Part shown: positions 14,930 through 23,750 of the stretch, piece after piece | Position numbering within the stretch: the first letter of the stretch is position 1 | Layout: the number at the start of each line of letters is the position of its first letter | Assembly (NCBI RefSeq): GCF_024793945.1 | Contig: NZ_JANUSD010000010.1 | Location: forward strand, 155,727-219,726 | Direction: 5' to 3' | DNA from: Emticicia fluvialis | GTDB lineage: Bacteria > Bacteroidota > Bacteroidia > Cytophagales > Spirosomataceae | Length of the DNA stretch: 64,000 nt | Program-made: the position numbers and the translations under genes | Notes under the pieces: model-generated | Databases searched by the model: none | Told to the model about the DNA's origin: nothing | Seen by the model: the letters and a program-made list of their open reading frames with translations, nothing else

Positions 14930-17344
14930 TTAAGAAAATGATTTTTCAATATCAAATCGATAAATTCCTGCACTTTCTTCAAGTCTTTTAATGACATCCA
15001 TTACATCATCGTGTGGCATCTGGTGTATATGGTGGAGTGATGAATAAATATTGGCATATTCATTGTAGATATTGGTTGAAAAAATTCCGGTATCATCTGT
15101 ACCTACCACTATGGATGGTATATTCTTTCCCTCCTTTTTCCACCTTATCCAGTTAATTAAATGATAAGTACTAAAATCTCTATGGTAGCCAATTCTTACA
15201 TTACTTGTAGGAAGTGTCTCAATTACAATCTCTCTTAAACTCATGAACTTTAGCACTTCAATCTGAAGGATTTCCAATTGAATTTCATTGAGAATAGAAA
15301 AAGGATTAATATCAATAATCTCATCATAATTCTGTCTTATCGTTTCAGTATGATAATTTAGGTAAACCTCTAGGGCATGATCAGGATTACTGTGTCCGTA
15401 TTTTTTTCTAAATCCCTTATCTATAGCGAAATCCCATTCTTCATCATCAAATACGAGACTTAATCTTGCATCCTTGCGTTTCTCTGATGATACATGTATA
15501 GGGCAGCACTGTCTCATTAACCAGGCTTTTTCTAAAACTTTAATAGGATATCGGGTTTTATATATTTCAAAACTCAGGTTATCTACTTCATTAATTATAT
15601 AAGGCAAAACTTGCTGTAAAGAGTCTATACTAAATTGAAGAATCAAGTGATAGCAAAAAATCAGATTATCCAGGTGAATACCCTTTTTTATTTTAAACTT
15701 ATTACCAACCGCTTTTGCCCAAAGTTTAACAGAAACGCCTGTGGCGGTTGCATGCCCTATCCTGTCAGACTTTCTCAAATCACAAAAATTGATTGCTTCA
15801 TAAATAGCTCGTAGTCCATCTAGAATATGGTAGAAATCTTCTCCGGCATGATACGTAAAATGTCGTATGCCAGCACGACGCATCATTCTGTATACCGGGG
15901 CAAAAACCTCCGGAGGCGCATCAAACTCATTAGAAGCTGCATCAATGCCAGCAATTCTATATTTATACTTATGTTGATTCTTTTTTAAAAAAGTGATTAC
16001 TTTTCCTATCACAAACAAGTCGTGCCTTAAAGACCGATGTCTAACTGTCTTACTTTTGTTTTTTTCAGGCTGTTTAATGAAATGCGCAACAAGACTTAAT
16101 TCAGGCAATGGCACATTATTACCGATACTTTTTATTTTAAAGTCAGCAATTAGCTTTTTCCAGCCAGAATCTATATTGGCAAATAGGCTTATCATCTCAA
16201 CCTCGGTTTTTTTGGGAGAAAAACGTCCTTCCAAAAACCTGATGTACCTTAAATCATTTCCATTCATCTGATGAAAACGATGAAGGTAATCCTTTTCAGG
16301 TCCGTCCCGAAACTTATTCTTTGTAAGTTTTTGAAATTGGTCAAATCCGTTCTGATGAACCTGCTGAACTAATAAACGATTAGTTAAACCAAGAATCAGT
16401 AAATAGAAATGTAGCAAGCCAGCTAATAACTCATTGGGATTACGATAAAGCCTGTCGAGTATTAATATATGCATTAGCATTTCAACAGACATTTTGCAAG
16501 TACTTTCCGAATCATGCTTAAAAACCAAGGAAGCAAACGGATGTCTGAAACTCCCTTCATAATCAGGGGAATTATTAATAATCTTATACAAGATGATATT
16601 CTTGTTACCAATGTTCTGGTTGAAAGACGTATTATCTATAAAAAGAAAATCAAAGAAAAACTTACGTAAGTTTTGTGCTATTTTTAAAAGTCGGTAGTAT
16701 TTTAATGGCTGAATTACACCAAACTCCTGCTCTAGCTGTTCCTTAACCATGTTCTCTTTGAAACCCATTTTTAAATGACCATAAGTTTCCCTGGGGTTAA
16801 AAAGAAAATCCTGCCATACCTTGTCTGTTTCAGAGGCTCCGCTGAGATGAACATGCAAATCATGGAATCCGTGACTTTTGGAAACATAATAATTAAGCTG
16901 AGACAAATCTGCTCTTGGAATGGAAGTATACCGAGTATTAGGAAGTATATAAGTTTGGAAATAACTATATATTTCACTTTTTTTAGGACTGATACTAACT
17001 GGTGACTTTTGAAATAAAAACAGACTTTGCAACCACAATGGAGGAATATAAGTTAGTAATTCCTGCCAGTTATTTTGCTGCTCAGACTTAATTCTTACTC
17101 TATTCTGGTTCAGCTCAAGAAACTGACAGACCCAAGCAGGCATAGTATGAGAAAAAAGTTTTGATAAATTGTCTGTTTCACTAAAAATTTCTGAAAGCTC
17201 AAACTTCAACAAGTGGTCTGGCAAATATGGATTTTGAGCCCTCTTCAATAGAAAAAGGCGTCTGCTTATGTCCTCTATGTTAGCATACTTCCCATCATCG
17301 TATTGACGCAAGGATTCATTATCTGAGAGTAAGAGATGCAGCAT
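14930..17344 (-). CDS. rdrB: RADAR adenosine deaminase RdrB
   Basis: Deaminase subunit of the RADAR anti-phage system, 804 residues; known RdrB proteins are about 800. The adenosine-deaminase metal site is complete: H164-x-H166 in D-L-H-V-H-L-S-G, H499 and E502 in Y-H-A-G-E-D, H531 in R-I-G-H-A, and D750/D751 in G-T-D-D-T-G. Large insertions separate these motifs compared with a 330-residue housekeeping deaminase. It lies 51 bp downstream of the RdrA ATPase on the same strand, the standard order. In studied systems RdrA and RdrB form large assemblies and deaminate adenosine in RNA or nucleotides during infection. The gene is visibly AT-richer than its neighbours, suggesting transfer. Confidence 0.93.
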   Translation of the reverse strand: MLHLLLSDNESLRQYDDGKYANIEDISRRLFLLKRAQNPYLPDHLLKFELSEIFSETDNLSKLFSHTMPAWVCQFLELNQNRVRIKSEQQNNWQELLTYIPPLWLQSLFLFQKSPVSISPKKSEIYSYFQTYILPNTRYTSIPRADLSQLNYYVSKSHGFHDLHVHLSGASETDKVWQDFLFNPRETYGHLKMGFKENMVKEQLEQEFGVIQPLKYYRLLKIAQNLRKFFFDFLFIDNTSFNQNIGNKNIILYKIINNSPDYEGSFRHPFASLVFKHDSESTCKMSVEMLMHILILDRLYRNPNELLAGLLHFYLLILGLTNRLLVQQVHQNGFDQFQKLTKNKFRDGPEKDYLHRFHQMNGNDLRYIRFLEGRFSPKKTEVEMISLFANIDSGWKKLIADFKIKSIGNNVPLPELSLVAHFIKQPEKNKSKTVRHRSLRHDLFVIGKVITFLKKNQHKYKYRIAGIDAASNEFDAPPEVFAPVYRMMRRAGIRHFTYHAGEDFYHILDGLRAIYEAINFCDLRKSDRIGHATATGVSVKLWAKAVGNKFKIKKGIHLDNLIFCYHLILQFSIDSLQQVLPYIINEVDNLSFEIYKTRYPIKVLEKAWLMRQCCPIHVSSEKRKDARLSLVFDDEEWDFAIDKGFRKKYGHSNPDHALEVYLNYHTETIRQNYDEIIDINPFSILNEIQLEILQIEVLKFMSLREIVIETLPTSNVRIGYHRDFSTYHLINWIRWKKEGKNIPSIVVGTDDTGIFSTNIYNEYANIYSSLHHIHQMPHDDVMDVIKRLEESAGIYRFDIEKSFS

Positions 17345-17395
17345 TTTAAAAACTAAATATCTGAATATTGGACCGTTTACTTAATGAACTCATCT

Positions 17396-20068
17396 TCAAT
17401 TTTTTTCGCTTTTCCCCAATGTGTCACCATCTTTAGACTCAATATTGGAATCTTTGCTTCTACGACCCCTTGTACTTTTAAGTTTATCTTCGTCTTTCAA
17501 ATTATTTGTTTTTTCACTTTTAATTGGAATATCTTTTAAAATTTCAAAAACTTTACCAATCTTTGACTTCAAGTCTTCATCATTAATCCCGCAGAATTCA
17601 ATTAGATTTTCCAATAAATTATTTTCAGCTTTTACTACATTATTATTTGCCTTTTCGGCATTATCTCTTTTAAGATAAAGCCATAATATCGGACAAGCCA
17701 ACATCCATTTCGAAAATGATAATACTTCGCTATTACTTTTAGCTTTTTTAATTACTTTTTTCAGGTTATTTACAAATAATGCTTCGCTATAACGTGGATT
17801 ATTAAGATTCAATTCATTTGAAAAATCACTATTAGCAATGCAATCTTCTATTAATACTGCATTCATAAACGCTATTAATTGGGCTTGGAATATTTCTCCA
17901 AGATTTTTACGACCTATTTTATTTTCTAAATTTGCTAGGGCGTAAAAAAATCTGGTAGAAATTTTGCCCATCAGATATGAAGAGACAGTTAATTCTTCAG
18001 GACGGGCTTTAACCCATTTTTTAAAATATTCTTCCAACTTAATCACATCTTCACCTTCATCAGCAAAATCCAAAGAAATCTCTTCTGGAGTCTCATACTC
18101 CTCATTAGGCCTTCTTTTAAAATCTGGCATTATAAATGCTCTCAACTGTGCCAATTCAAAAAAATCATTTAAACTGATTTCGGAATCAATCTTTTTGCAA
18201 AGTTCGCCAATTGCACCTAAAAGCGTATAAGGTGAATAGGTAAGAAGTGACGATTGTTTGTATGCATATTGATTGGAGGTCAAAGGTAAATATACTAATA
18301 ATCGTTCTATACGGTTTGCACTTTTGATTTTTAAAATCCCATCAATTCTATCCGCAGTGTCTTCAATGCCCTTTTTTGCTGTTGAAGCCAATCCAAATAA
18401 TGGTATGCTACCAGCCTTGGAAATGTATTCACTATTTGAACCCTTATCTAAATAACCTCTCAAATATGAAATAATTCTACCTGTTACCGATTTTAAACTT
18501 CCATCGTTTAGTATAACCTCCCGCCTGCACAACTCTACAAAAGACAGACTATAATCTGAGGAGTTATCATCTTTATACCCAATCAATGGCATAAGATTTC
18601 TTAGGTACCCAATCCGGATAAAATAATCAAAAAACACAAATGGATTGTACTTATTTTCTGCAACTAACATGAAATTTAAGGTTAACAAACCAGCATTCAA
18701 AAAAGAATCTGTTGTAAATGGCTGTAATTGGTATAATTCTACCAGTTTTCGCTCTTTAATTAAAAATTGTAATATAAATCTATTTAGCATTTTGCCTATC
18801 TGCCTTAAGGGAATAGGATCAATTTCCCTTGACTGCAAATCACTAAAAAAAACATCAATCAATAATTTTGCATACTTGCCGGCGTTTTGTTGTTTTAAAA
18901 TATCTCCATAGAAAATAGAAAGAATTTGAATTTGCGTTCTAAGAGGAGTATTCAAAAAGAATCTTAAATATTGTGAAGTTTCATTCTCACTTATTATTCC
19001 AAAAATTTTCAAAAAGTTCTTATAAGCAGTTTGAATTTCAATTTTACTTTCTAATTGACTTTGTGAATGAGAAATAGAGAAAAGTAATTTCCTGCCAGAA
19101 TCTCTCTCATTTATTAACTGCCAAAGTGTTGGTAGAGCAATTCTCAACCTGGGCTGCAAAATTTTCTGTAAATACTGAGATTCCAGTTCTGAAATAGTAT
19201 CATCAAAACGACCTAACCTTTTGAGCACTTCACCCTCATATTTCAGAATCTCACTACCAAAATTTTGCCATTTCTTTTGTCTAACCACAGTTGAATAAAG
19301 CTTCAAATCACCAGATAATAGTGTAATTAATCTCTCACTCGTAAGATATTTACGAATTGTTTCCAGTACTGGCCAGCCCTTTCTTGAGTCAACATCAATA
19401 TCATCGAACATCAAAAGAAAAACTTTCTTATCTAGAATTTCCAAAGCTCTTACTAATAGATTATGAAAGTTTTCAGATAGTTTGAAAGATGCCCCTACCG
19501 ACTTCAAACCATTTTCCATTACAAATTCGGGGTCTTGCCAACTGTTATTTATATGGTCAGCCACTCCATCAATGGAGGGTAATCCTGATGCCAGTTTGCT
19601 CAAGGCATTACGCCAATCTTTTCTTTTCCAGACTATTTGATCCGAAGTTGGTTTACATTCTTCATCGTCTAATTTATTTTCAACCAATTCCGTAATTCTG
19701 GAAATTACATTCAAAAAAACATGCCCTTTTTCTTCTATCAATGTTGGATCAATTATTTCTAGAACCTGCACCTGCTGAAAATCGGAACTATTAATATCGC
19801 CAAATTTATTTTTTTTCTCTAGTTCCTTTTGTACGCTCAACAAAAATGAAGTTTTTCCACTACCTCTGGAACCCAGAATGGTAATTGTATCATGCAAGTG
19901 AAGCTCGGGTTTATTCTTTCTATCGATATTCCTATTAACATTCTCTATTTTCTTTTTTATAAATCCCAATACATTTTCAAGCTCATCCTGATGTATTAGA
20001 TTACTATTGGCTTCAAAGGGTTGAGCATGTGTACTTTTATCAAGAATTATATTAATTTCTTTAGGCAT
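17396..20068 (-). CDS. rdrA: RADAR ATPase RdrA
   Basis: AAA+/STAND-like ATPase subunit of RADAR, 890 residues (family about 850-950). Walker A is G-S-R-G-S-G-K-T at residues 66-73. Walker B is V-F-L-L-M-F-D-D-I-D at about 216-225, followed by a sensor-like T-L-L-S-G-D (about 249-254). The remaining 600 residues are helical with no other enzyme motif, and the last 40 are a charged, low-complexity Lys/Ser/Asp/Glu tail. Pairing with rdrB downstream makes the assignment firm. The accessory membrane genes found in some RADAR loci (rdrC/rdrD) are absent: the next gene upstream is a DinB protein with its own terminator. Confidence 0.92.
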   Translation of the reverse strand: MPKEINIILDKSTHAQPFEANSNLIHQDELENVLGFIKKKIENVNRNIDRKNKPELHLHDTITILGSRGSGKTSFLLSVQKELEKKNKFGDINSSDFQQVQVLEIIDPTLIEEKGHVFLNVISRITELVENKLDDEECKPTSDQIVWKRKDWRNALSKLASGLPSIDGVADHINNSWQDPEFVMENGLKSVGASFKLSENFHNLLVRALEILDKKVFLLMFDDIDVDSRKGWPVLETIRKYLTSERLITLLSGDLKLYSTVVRQKKWQNFGSEILKYEGEVLKRLGRFDDTISELESQYLQKILQPRLRIALPTLWQLINERDSGRKLLFSISHSQSQLESKIEIQTAYKNFLKIFGIISENETSQYLRFFLNTPLRTQIQILSIFYGDILKQQNAGKYAKLLIDVFFSDLQSREIDPIPLRQIGKMLNRFILQFLIKERKLVELYQLQPFTTDSFLNAGLLTLNFMLVAENKYNPFVFFDYFIRIGYLRNLMPLIGYKDDNSSDYSLSFVELCRREVILNDGSLKSVTGRIISYLRGYLDKGSNSEYISKAGSIPLFGLASTAKKGIEDTADRIDGILKIKSANRIERLLVYLPLTSNQYAYKQSSLLTYSPYTLLGAIGELCKKIDSEISLNDFFELAQLRAFIMPDFKRRPNEEYETPEEISLDFADEGEDVIKLEEYFKKWVKARPEELTVSSYLMGKISTRFFYALANLENKIGRKNLGEIFQAQLIAFMNAVLIEDCIANSDFSNELNLNNPRYSEALFVNNLKKVIKKAKSNSEVLSFSKWMLACPILWLYLKRDNAEKANNNVVKAENNLLENLIEFCGINDEDLKSKIGKVFEILKDIPIKSEKTNNLKDEDKLKSTRGRRSKDSNIESKDGDTLGKSEKN

Positions 20069-20296
20069 TGAACTATAAGTTTGAAGTTTTGTACGAATGA
20101 ATAGAATACTATACGTAAATATAGTAATTTATTATTTAGCGGTATAAAAATCTTTGAAAAGCAAAAGAAAAACGGCTTAAATGTTTCAGGATGATAAAAA
20201 CTAGCATTTATATTAATCAAGAGATTCAACAAGTTTATACATAGACTGAGAGAAAAACCTTGCTTCTTTGTTTAACATCTTTCACTTGAAAACCAT
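20069..20296. promoter_or_regulatory. RADAR upstream region with short palindrome
   Basis: AT-rich spacer. On the minus strand a TATATTTA box (20124-20117) resembles the -7 element, though no clear -33 partner is seen. It sits inside a perfect palindrome ACTATA - 6 nt - TATAGT at 20108-20125, about 40 bp upstream of the rdrA start. Regulatory function is inferred only. Confidence 0.4.
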
Positions 20297-20323
20297 AAAA
20301 AAACCTTCCCAAACAAGAGAAGG
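20297..20323 (-). terminator. Terminator of the DinB gene
   Basis: On the minus strand, CCTTC - 10 nt - GAAGG followed by seven Ts, 25 bp after the stop of the DinB gene (20348). It isolates the RADAR genes from upstream transcription. Confidence 0.75.
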
Positions 20324-20347
20324 CCCCCTCATCAAATCCATACACTT

Positions 20348-20851
20348 TTACTTCGGCAACGACTGCTCGTAGGTGGGGCCATATAGGCCTGGTACTTTGT
20401 TGCCGGTGGCGCGTAGATACACAATCATTTCGCCGCGGTGGTGGTAAATGTGGTTAAATACAAAACCACGGGCTATGGCGCCTTTTGGAAATGGCCCCAG
20501 CATGGTGCGGTCGCCGTTTTTCATGGTCCACAGGTTTTGCAGGCTCTCTTCAGTGGCCGATTGCAGCGCGGCGCGGGCTTTTTCCACATTGGTTTCAAAC
20601 AACACAAGGGTAGCACCTATATCGGCAGGGTTGCCGCGTTCCAGTCGGTCGGTGGCCATGTCATACACATCGGTGGTAAAAACGCCGGTATACCAGTAAT
20701 AAATGGTGGCTATGTGCTGGGCAAGCTCGCCCATTGTCCATGAGGTGGGTGAAGGCCTGTAAGCCAAATCTTTTTCCGGAATGGCCGTCAGCAGTTTTCT
20801 GGTATTTTGAACTTCCTGCTCAAACTCGGCTATTAAAGATTGTAAAAGCAT
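20348..20851 (-). CDS. DinB family protein
   Basis: 167-residue DinB/YfiT-like helical protein, distinct from the one at 7.2-7.7 kb. The metal-site His residues appear as M-G-E-L-A-Q-H-I-A-T-I (about residue 47) and F-N-H-I-Y-H-H-R-G-E-M-I-V-Y-L-R (about 132-147). The P-S-P-T-S-W-T-M-G-E-L-A-Q-H block is typical of the family, and it ends with V-P-G-L-Y-G-P. Substrate unknown. Monocistronic, with its own terminator. Confidence 0.88.
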   Translation of the reverse strand: MLLQSLIAEFEQEVQNTRKLLTAIPEKDLAYRPSPTSWTMGELAQHIATIYYWYTGVFTTDVYDMATDRLERGNPADIGATLVLFETNVEKARAALQSATEESLQNLWTMKNGDRTMLGPFPKGAIARGFVFNHIYHHRGEMIVYLRATGNKVPGLYGPTYEQSLPK

Positions 20852-21067
20852 ATTTGTGTTCCTTTTTATGAATAATGAGGATAGACTATTGTCTTTTTAT
20901 GACGCTATTTTGAAGACGTATCGGATAGTTGACAAAGTTATTAAAAACTATAAAATTTTAATGGTCAGAAAATAATTTTCGGGGTAAATGCCACCTGCGC
21001 TGATTAATCAATTAAAAAAATCCGCTATCGAAAAACCCCTACAAAAAATAAAGCCTGAAAAAACATA

Positions 21068-21114
21068 AAAATCCCGAAGAGGGGCGGTATATTAATACAG
21101 CCACTCTTCGGGAC
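21068..21114 (-). terminator. Terminator of the AraC-family gene
   Basis: Perfect 10-bp stem TCCCGAAGAG / CTCTTCGGGA with a 22-nt loop; on the minus strand it is followed by TTTTTATG. Located 40 bp after the AraC stop (21154). Confidence 0.8.
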
Positions 21115-21153
21115 TAAACCTTAATTAAACAATTATAAAGGTACTAACCCACA

Positions 21154-22074
21154 TCAATTAAAAGACCGCTTAAACTCCAAAGGGGAAAGATTCGTCTTCG
21201 TTTTGAACAATTTGCTGAATGACTGCGGATGCTCGAAACCCAGTTCATAGGCTATTTCACTGACCGACAAACCGGAGGTAGAAAGTTTCTCTTTTGCTTT
21301 TTCTATCAGTTTCTGATGAATATGTTGCTGGGCATTTTGCCCGGTAAGTGAGCGAAGCAAATCACTCAGATAACTGGGCGACAAATTGAGTTTTTCTGAA
21401 AGATAATGCACCGTGGGTATGCCCTCATTGGCTGGTTTTTCACCGGCAAAATAGCTGTCGAGTATTTCTTCCAGCTTTTGCAGCAAATCGTTATTAATGG
21501 CCTTGCGTGTAATAAACTGGCGTTTGTAGAACCGGTTAGCATAATTGAGTAGCAATTCAATCTGGGCTATGACCACATCCTGACTAAAATCGTCTATGCG
21601 GCCTTTCAGTTCTATGTCTATCATATTAAAAACCTGCATAATGGTTGTTTTTTCTTCTTCTGAAAGATGCAGCGTTTCGTTAGTTGCATAAGAAAAGAAA
21701 CCGTATTGTCTGATTTTCTTTGCCAGACTATACCCCAGAAAAAAATCGGGGTGAACCAGCAGCGTGTACTCCGAACACGCGTTGGCTTCGTTATCGTTTA
21801 CCCCCATTATTTGTCCAGGCGATGCAAACAACAGCCCGCCCTCATCAAAATCATAGTAGCTCTGGCCGTATTTCAGCCTGCCAGTCAGTTTTGGTTTATA
21901 GGCTATTTTGTAAAAACCCAGCACATGCCCATTGCGGAAGTCGCCCATATCGGCAGGCAGATGAGTTCCATGTATCAGGCTGATTAATGGATGTTGGGGC
22001 CTGGGAATACCAAAAATACGGTGTGCCTCTGTCAATGACTCCATTTTCAGCGGGCTGTTATCTTCTTTTTTCAT
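21154..22074 (-). CDS. AraC family transcriptional regulator
   Basis: 306 residues. The N-terminal part (about 1-180) is a cupin-like sensory domain, with G-F-Y-K-I-A-Y-K-P-K and D-E-G-G-L-L-F-A-S-P-G-Q. The C-terminal 100 residues carry two HTH motifs, L-S-E-K-L-N-L-S-P-S-Y-L-S-D-L-L-R and V-S-E-I-A-Y-E-L-G-F-E-H-P-Q-S-F-S-K-L-F-K. It follows an SDR gene by 49 bp on the same strand and probably regulates it. A pair of direct repeats 21 bp apart lies upstream of the SDR gene, a spacing suited to an AraC-type protein. Confidence 0.92.
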   Translation of the reverse strand: MKKEDNSPLKMESLTEAHRIFGIPRPQHPLISLIHGTHLPADMGDFRNGHVLGFYKIAYKPKLTGRLKYGQSYYDFDEGGLLFASPGQIMGVNDNEANACSEYTLLVHPDFFLGYSLAKKIRQYGFFSYATNETLHLSEEEKTTIMQVFNMIDIELKGRIDDFSQDVVIAQIELLLNYANRFYKRQFITRKAINNDLLQKLEEILDSYFAGEKPANEGIPTVHYLSEKLNLSPSYLSDLLRSLTGQNAQQHIHQKLIEKAKEKLSTSGLSVSEIAYELGFEHPQSFSKLFKTKTNLSPLEFKRSFN

Positions 22075-22123
22075 GTTTTGAAATCTGTAAAACGATGGTC
22101 GACACTTAATTTTGGTTGCGCAA

Positions 22124-22981
22124 TCACTTTATGCTACCCTGCGCTGCATTAGATACCTCTGCCCATGCCTCCCAAGTTGCCAGCCGATCGTTATAAGCCT
22201 GACGAACCCAAGGTAAATTATGACTACCCAGAAAAAACCGTAAAGGTGGGTTTTCGGCATCTACAACCTTAAAAAGCGCCTCCGGTGTAGCGGCAGGGTC
22301 TCCTCTTTCCATAGTTTGAAGGCTACCAAAAAACTGATTTTTAAAATCGGCGTAGATGTCTAGTCCCTGCGCAAATTTCAACGATTGCTGGCTGCCGAAC
22401 TCGGTAGCATAAGCGCCCGGCTCAATGATGGTTACCTTTATGCCAAAAGCTTTAACCTCGGCTGCCAGACTCTCATAAATGGCCTCAAATGCCCATTTAG
22501 ACGAGCAATAATAGCCAATAACCGGCAATACCACATGCCCCAGGTTGCTTGAAGTACCCAGTATGTGCCCACCGCCCTGCTGACGCAACAACGGCAAAGC
22601 CGCCTGAATAACAGAAACCGGACCAATAATGTTCGTTTCGTACAAAGCGCGGATATCGTCAGCGCTTGATTCCTCGATGGTACCAACCAGCGAATACCCC
22701 GCATTGTTGAAAACAATATCAAGCCTGCCAAAGTACTCATAGGCCTCATTTACTGCCTGCCGGGCTTGTTCGGCATGGGTTACGTCCAGCTCCAGCGTGA
22801 GTGCGTTTGCACCATATTTTTCTTTCAGGTCGGCAATGCTTTCCAATTTGCGCGCCGTAACTGCTACTTTATCGCCGCGTTGCAGGGCGGCTTCTGCCCA
22901 GACGCGACCGAATCCGCGTGATGCGCCTGTAATGAACCATACTTTTTCTGACGTGCCTGAATTTTCCATTGGCTGTTTCAT
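22124..22981 (-). CDS. Short-chain dehydrogenase/reductase (SDR)
   Basis: Classical SDR oxidoreductase of 285 residues. The cofactor motif T-G-A-S-R-G-F-G-R is at about 18-26 and A-R-K at 42-44. N-N-A-G is at about 91-94, and the catalytic Ser and Tyr-x-x-x-Lys are in G-T-S-S-N and Y-Y-C-S-S-K (about 140-160). The A-R-K after strand 2 favours NADP(H). The substrate is unknown. It shares strand and probably transcript with the AraC regulator downstream. Confidence 0.92.
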   Translation of the reverse strand: MKQPMENSGTSEKVWFITGASRGFGRVWAEAALQRGDKVAVTARKLESIADLKEKYGANALTLELDVTHAEQARQAVNEAYEYFGRLDIVFNNAGYSLVGTIEESSADDIRALYETNIIGPVSVIQAALPLLRQQGGGHILGTSSNLGHVVLPVIGYYCSSKWAFEAIYESLAAEVKAFGIKVTIIEPGAYATEFGSQQSLKFAQGLDIYADFKNQFFGSLQTMERGDPAATPEALFKVVDAENPPLRFFLGSHNLPWVRQAYNDRLATWEAWAEVSNAAQGSIK

Positions 22982-23046
22982 AATGTGATACTATTTAGAA
23001 TGATTAACAGCACAAAGGTCAGCACACTGGGGTTCTCTGGTGTAGT

Positions 23047-23078
23047 CAAAATGAGGGATTACGTAACCAAAATGCGGG
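23047..23078. promoter_or_regulatory. Direct repeats, candidate AraC-type operator
   Basis: CAAAATGAGGG (23047-23057) and CAAAATGCGGG (23068-23078) are 21 bp apart, two helical turns, and lie 66 bp upstream of the SDR start. The direct-repeat layout suits the adjacent AraC-family protein; binding is inferred. Confidence 0.45.
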
Positions 23079-23123
23079 TGGGATGAGTTTCAAGAATAGC
23101 CTCAATTTTTTTGTGAAGTATTT

Positions 23124-23224
23124 TTAACCACGGTGTGTCGCGGAGTGATTGCACGAAGAAGTACGGAGTTTTTTTTTCTCGGTGAAACTCAGTGCCAAAC
23201 TCTGAGCAACTCTGTGGTAAAATA
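23124..23224. repeat. Dispersed intergenic element (AACCACGG ... CTCTGTGGT type)
   Basis: The segment begins TTAACCACGG and ends CTCTGTGGTAAA, inverted ends around a middle with CGGAGT and CTCAGTG words. A related sequence lies at 33572-33619. Such CACGGAG/CTCTGTGG elements are widespread in intergenic DNA of many bacteria. No coding potential. Confidence 0.55.
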
Positions 23225-23255
23225 ATGGATTGAGAAGAAGAAGTTTATAAACGAG

Positions 23256-23282
23256 AAAACCCCGCCAGGCAGGCAGGGTTTT
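23256..23282. terminator. AAAACCC...GGGTTTT hairpin
   Basis: Inverted repeat AAAACCC (23256-23262) / GGGTTTT (23276-23282) around a short GC-rich loop, downstream of the tRNA fragment on the minus strand. Terminator function plausible, not certain. Confidence 0.45.
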
Positions 23283-23312
23283 GGGCTAATAATTAAATTT
23301 TTTGTTTTGTCG

Positions 23313-23397
23313 TGAACCCGGCAGGATTCGAACGGCTGCGGTCAGACGTTCTGCGGCCGACCGTCTGCGACCCGCAGATTAGAAATCTGTTGCTCTT
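23313..23397 (-). pseudogene. Truncated tRNA-Arg(UCU) copy with inserted hairpin
   Basis: Copy of the 3' two-thirds of the adjacent tRNA-Arg: anticodon arm with loop TTTCTAA, variable loop, and the TTCGAAT...CCTGCCGGGTTCA end. The acceptor 5' strand and D arm are missing. About 31 nt are inserted into the 5' side of the T stem; the insert can fold with stem CAGACG / CGTCTG. It cannot make a normal tRNA. It may be a decayed tandem duplicate or an old integration scar. Confidence 0.75.
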
Positions 23398-23403
23398 AGT
23401 GCA

Positions 23404-23434
23404 TAAAAAAAGCCTCCTCAGTATTGAGAAGGCT
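23404..23434 (-). terminator. tRNA-Arg terminator
   Basis: On the minus strand, AGCCTTCTCA / TGAGGAGGCT with a 4-nt loop followed by seven Ts, 2 bp after the 3' end of the tRNA. Confidence 0.85.
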
Positions 23435-23436
23435 AG

Positions 23437-23510
23437 TGAACCCGGCAGGATTCGAACCTGCGACCCACAGATTAGAAATCTGTTGCTCTATCCAACTGAG
23501 CTACGGATCC
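23437..23510 (-). tRNA. tRNA-Arg (anticodon UCU)
   Basis: Complete 74-nt cloverleaf. The acceptor stem GGATCCG pairs with CGGGTTC (with G-U pairs), discriminator A. The D arm is in TAGCTCAGTTGGATAGAGC. Anticodon stem ACAGA / TCTGT with loop TTTCTAA, T arm GCAGG-TTCGAAT-CCTGC. CCA is not encoded. Anticodon TCT reads AGA/AGG. Confidence 0.95.
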
Positions 23511-23750
23511 GAATTGTGGGTGCAAATATAGCAGTTTGAATTTAAAATTCAAAAATGCTTTGAAAAATTGTAAGATAAACTCATTGTTTTTATCCACCGC
23601 CGCTTGTCGGTTCTCCTTTCTGTGATATATCTTGCAGGTAATTTCATCAAAAAATCTTCACTCAATCAAGTTTCTGTATAAAAATGCCTTTGAAACTTTG
23701 ATAATTACACAGAACTTTGAAACTTGATTCGCTAACAAAACAAAACCTGA

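Noticed and set aside
14930..17344. Housekeeping adenosine deaminase
   Set aside because: It is more than twice the usual length, has large inserts between the metal motifs, and lies directly behind an RdrA-type ATPase.
20047..20232. 61-codon frame upstream of rdrA as a possible RADAR accessory gene
   Set aside because: It overlaps the rdrA start and promoter region, with no helix pattern like RdrC/RdrD; probably chance.
23313..23397. Second functional tRNA gene
   Set aside because: The acceptor 5' strand and D arm are missing, and the T stem is split by about 31 nt.
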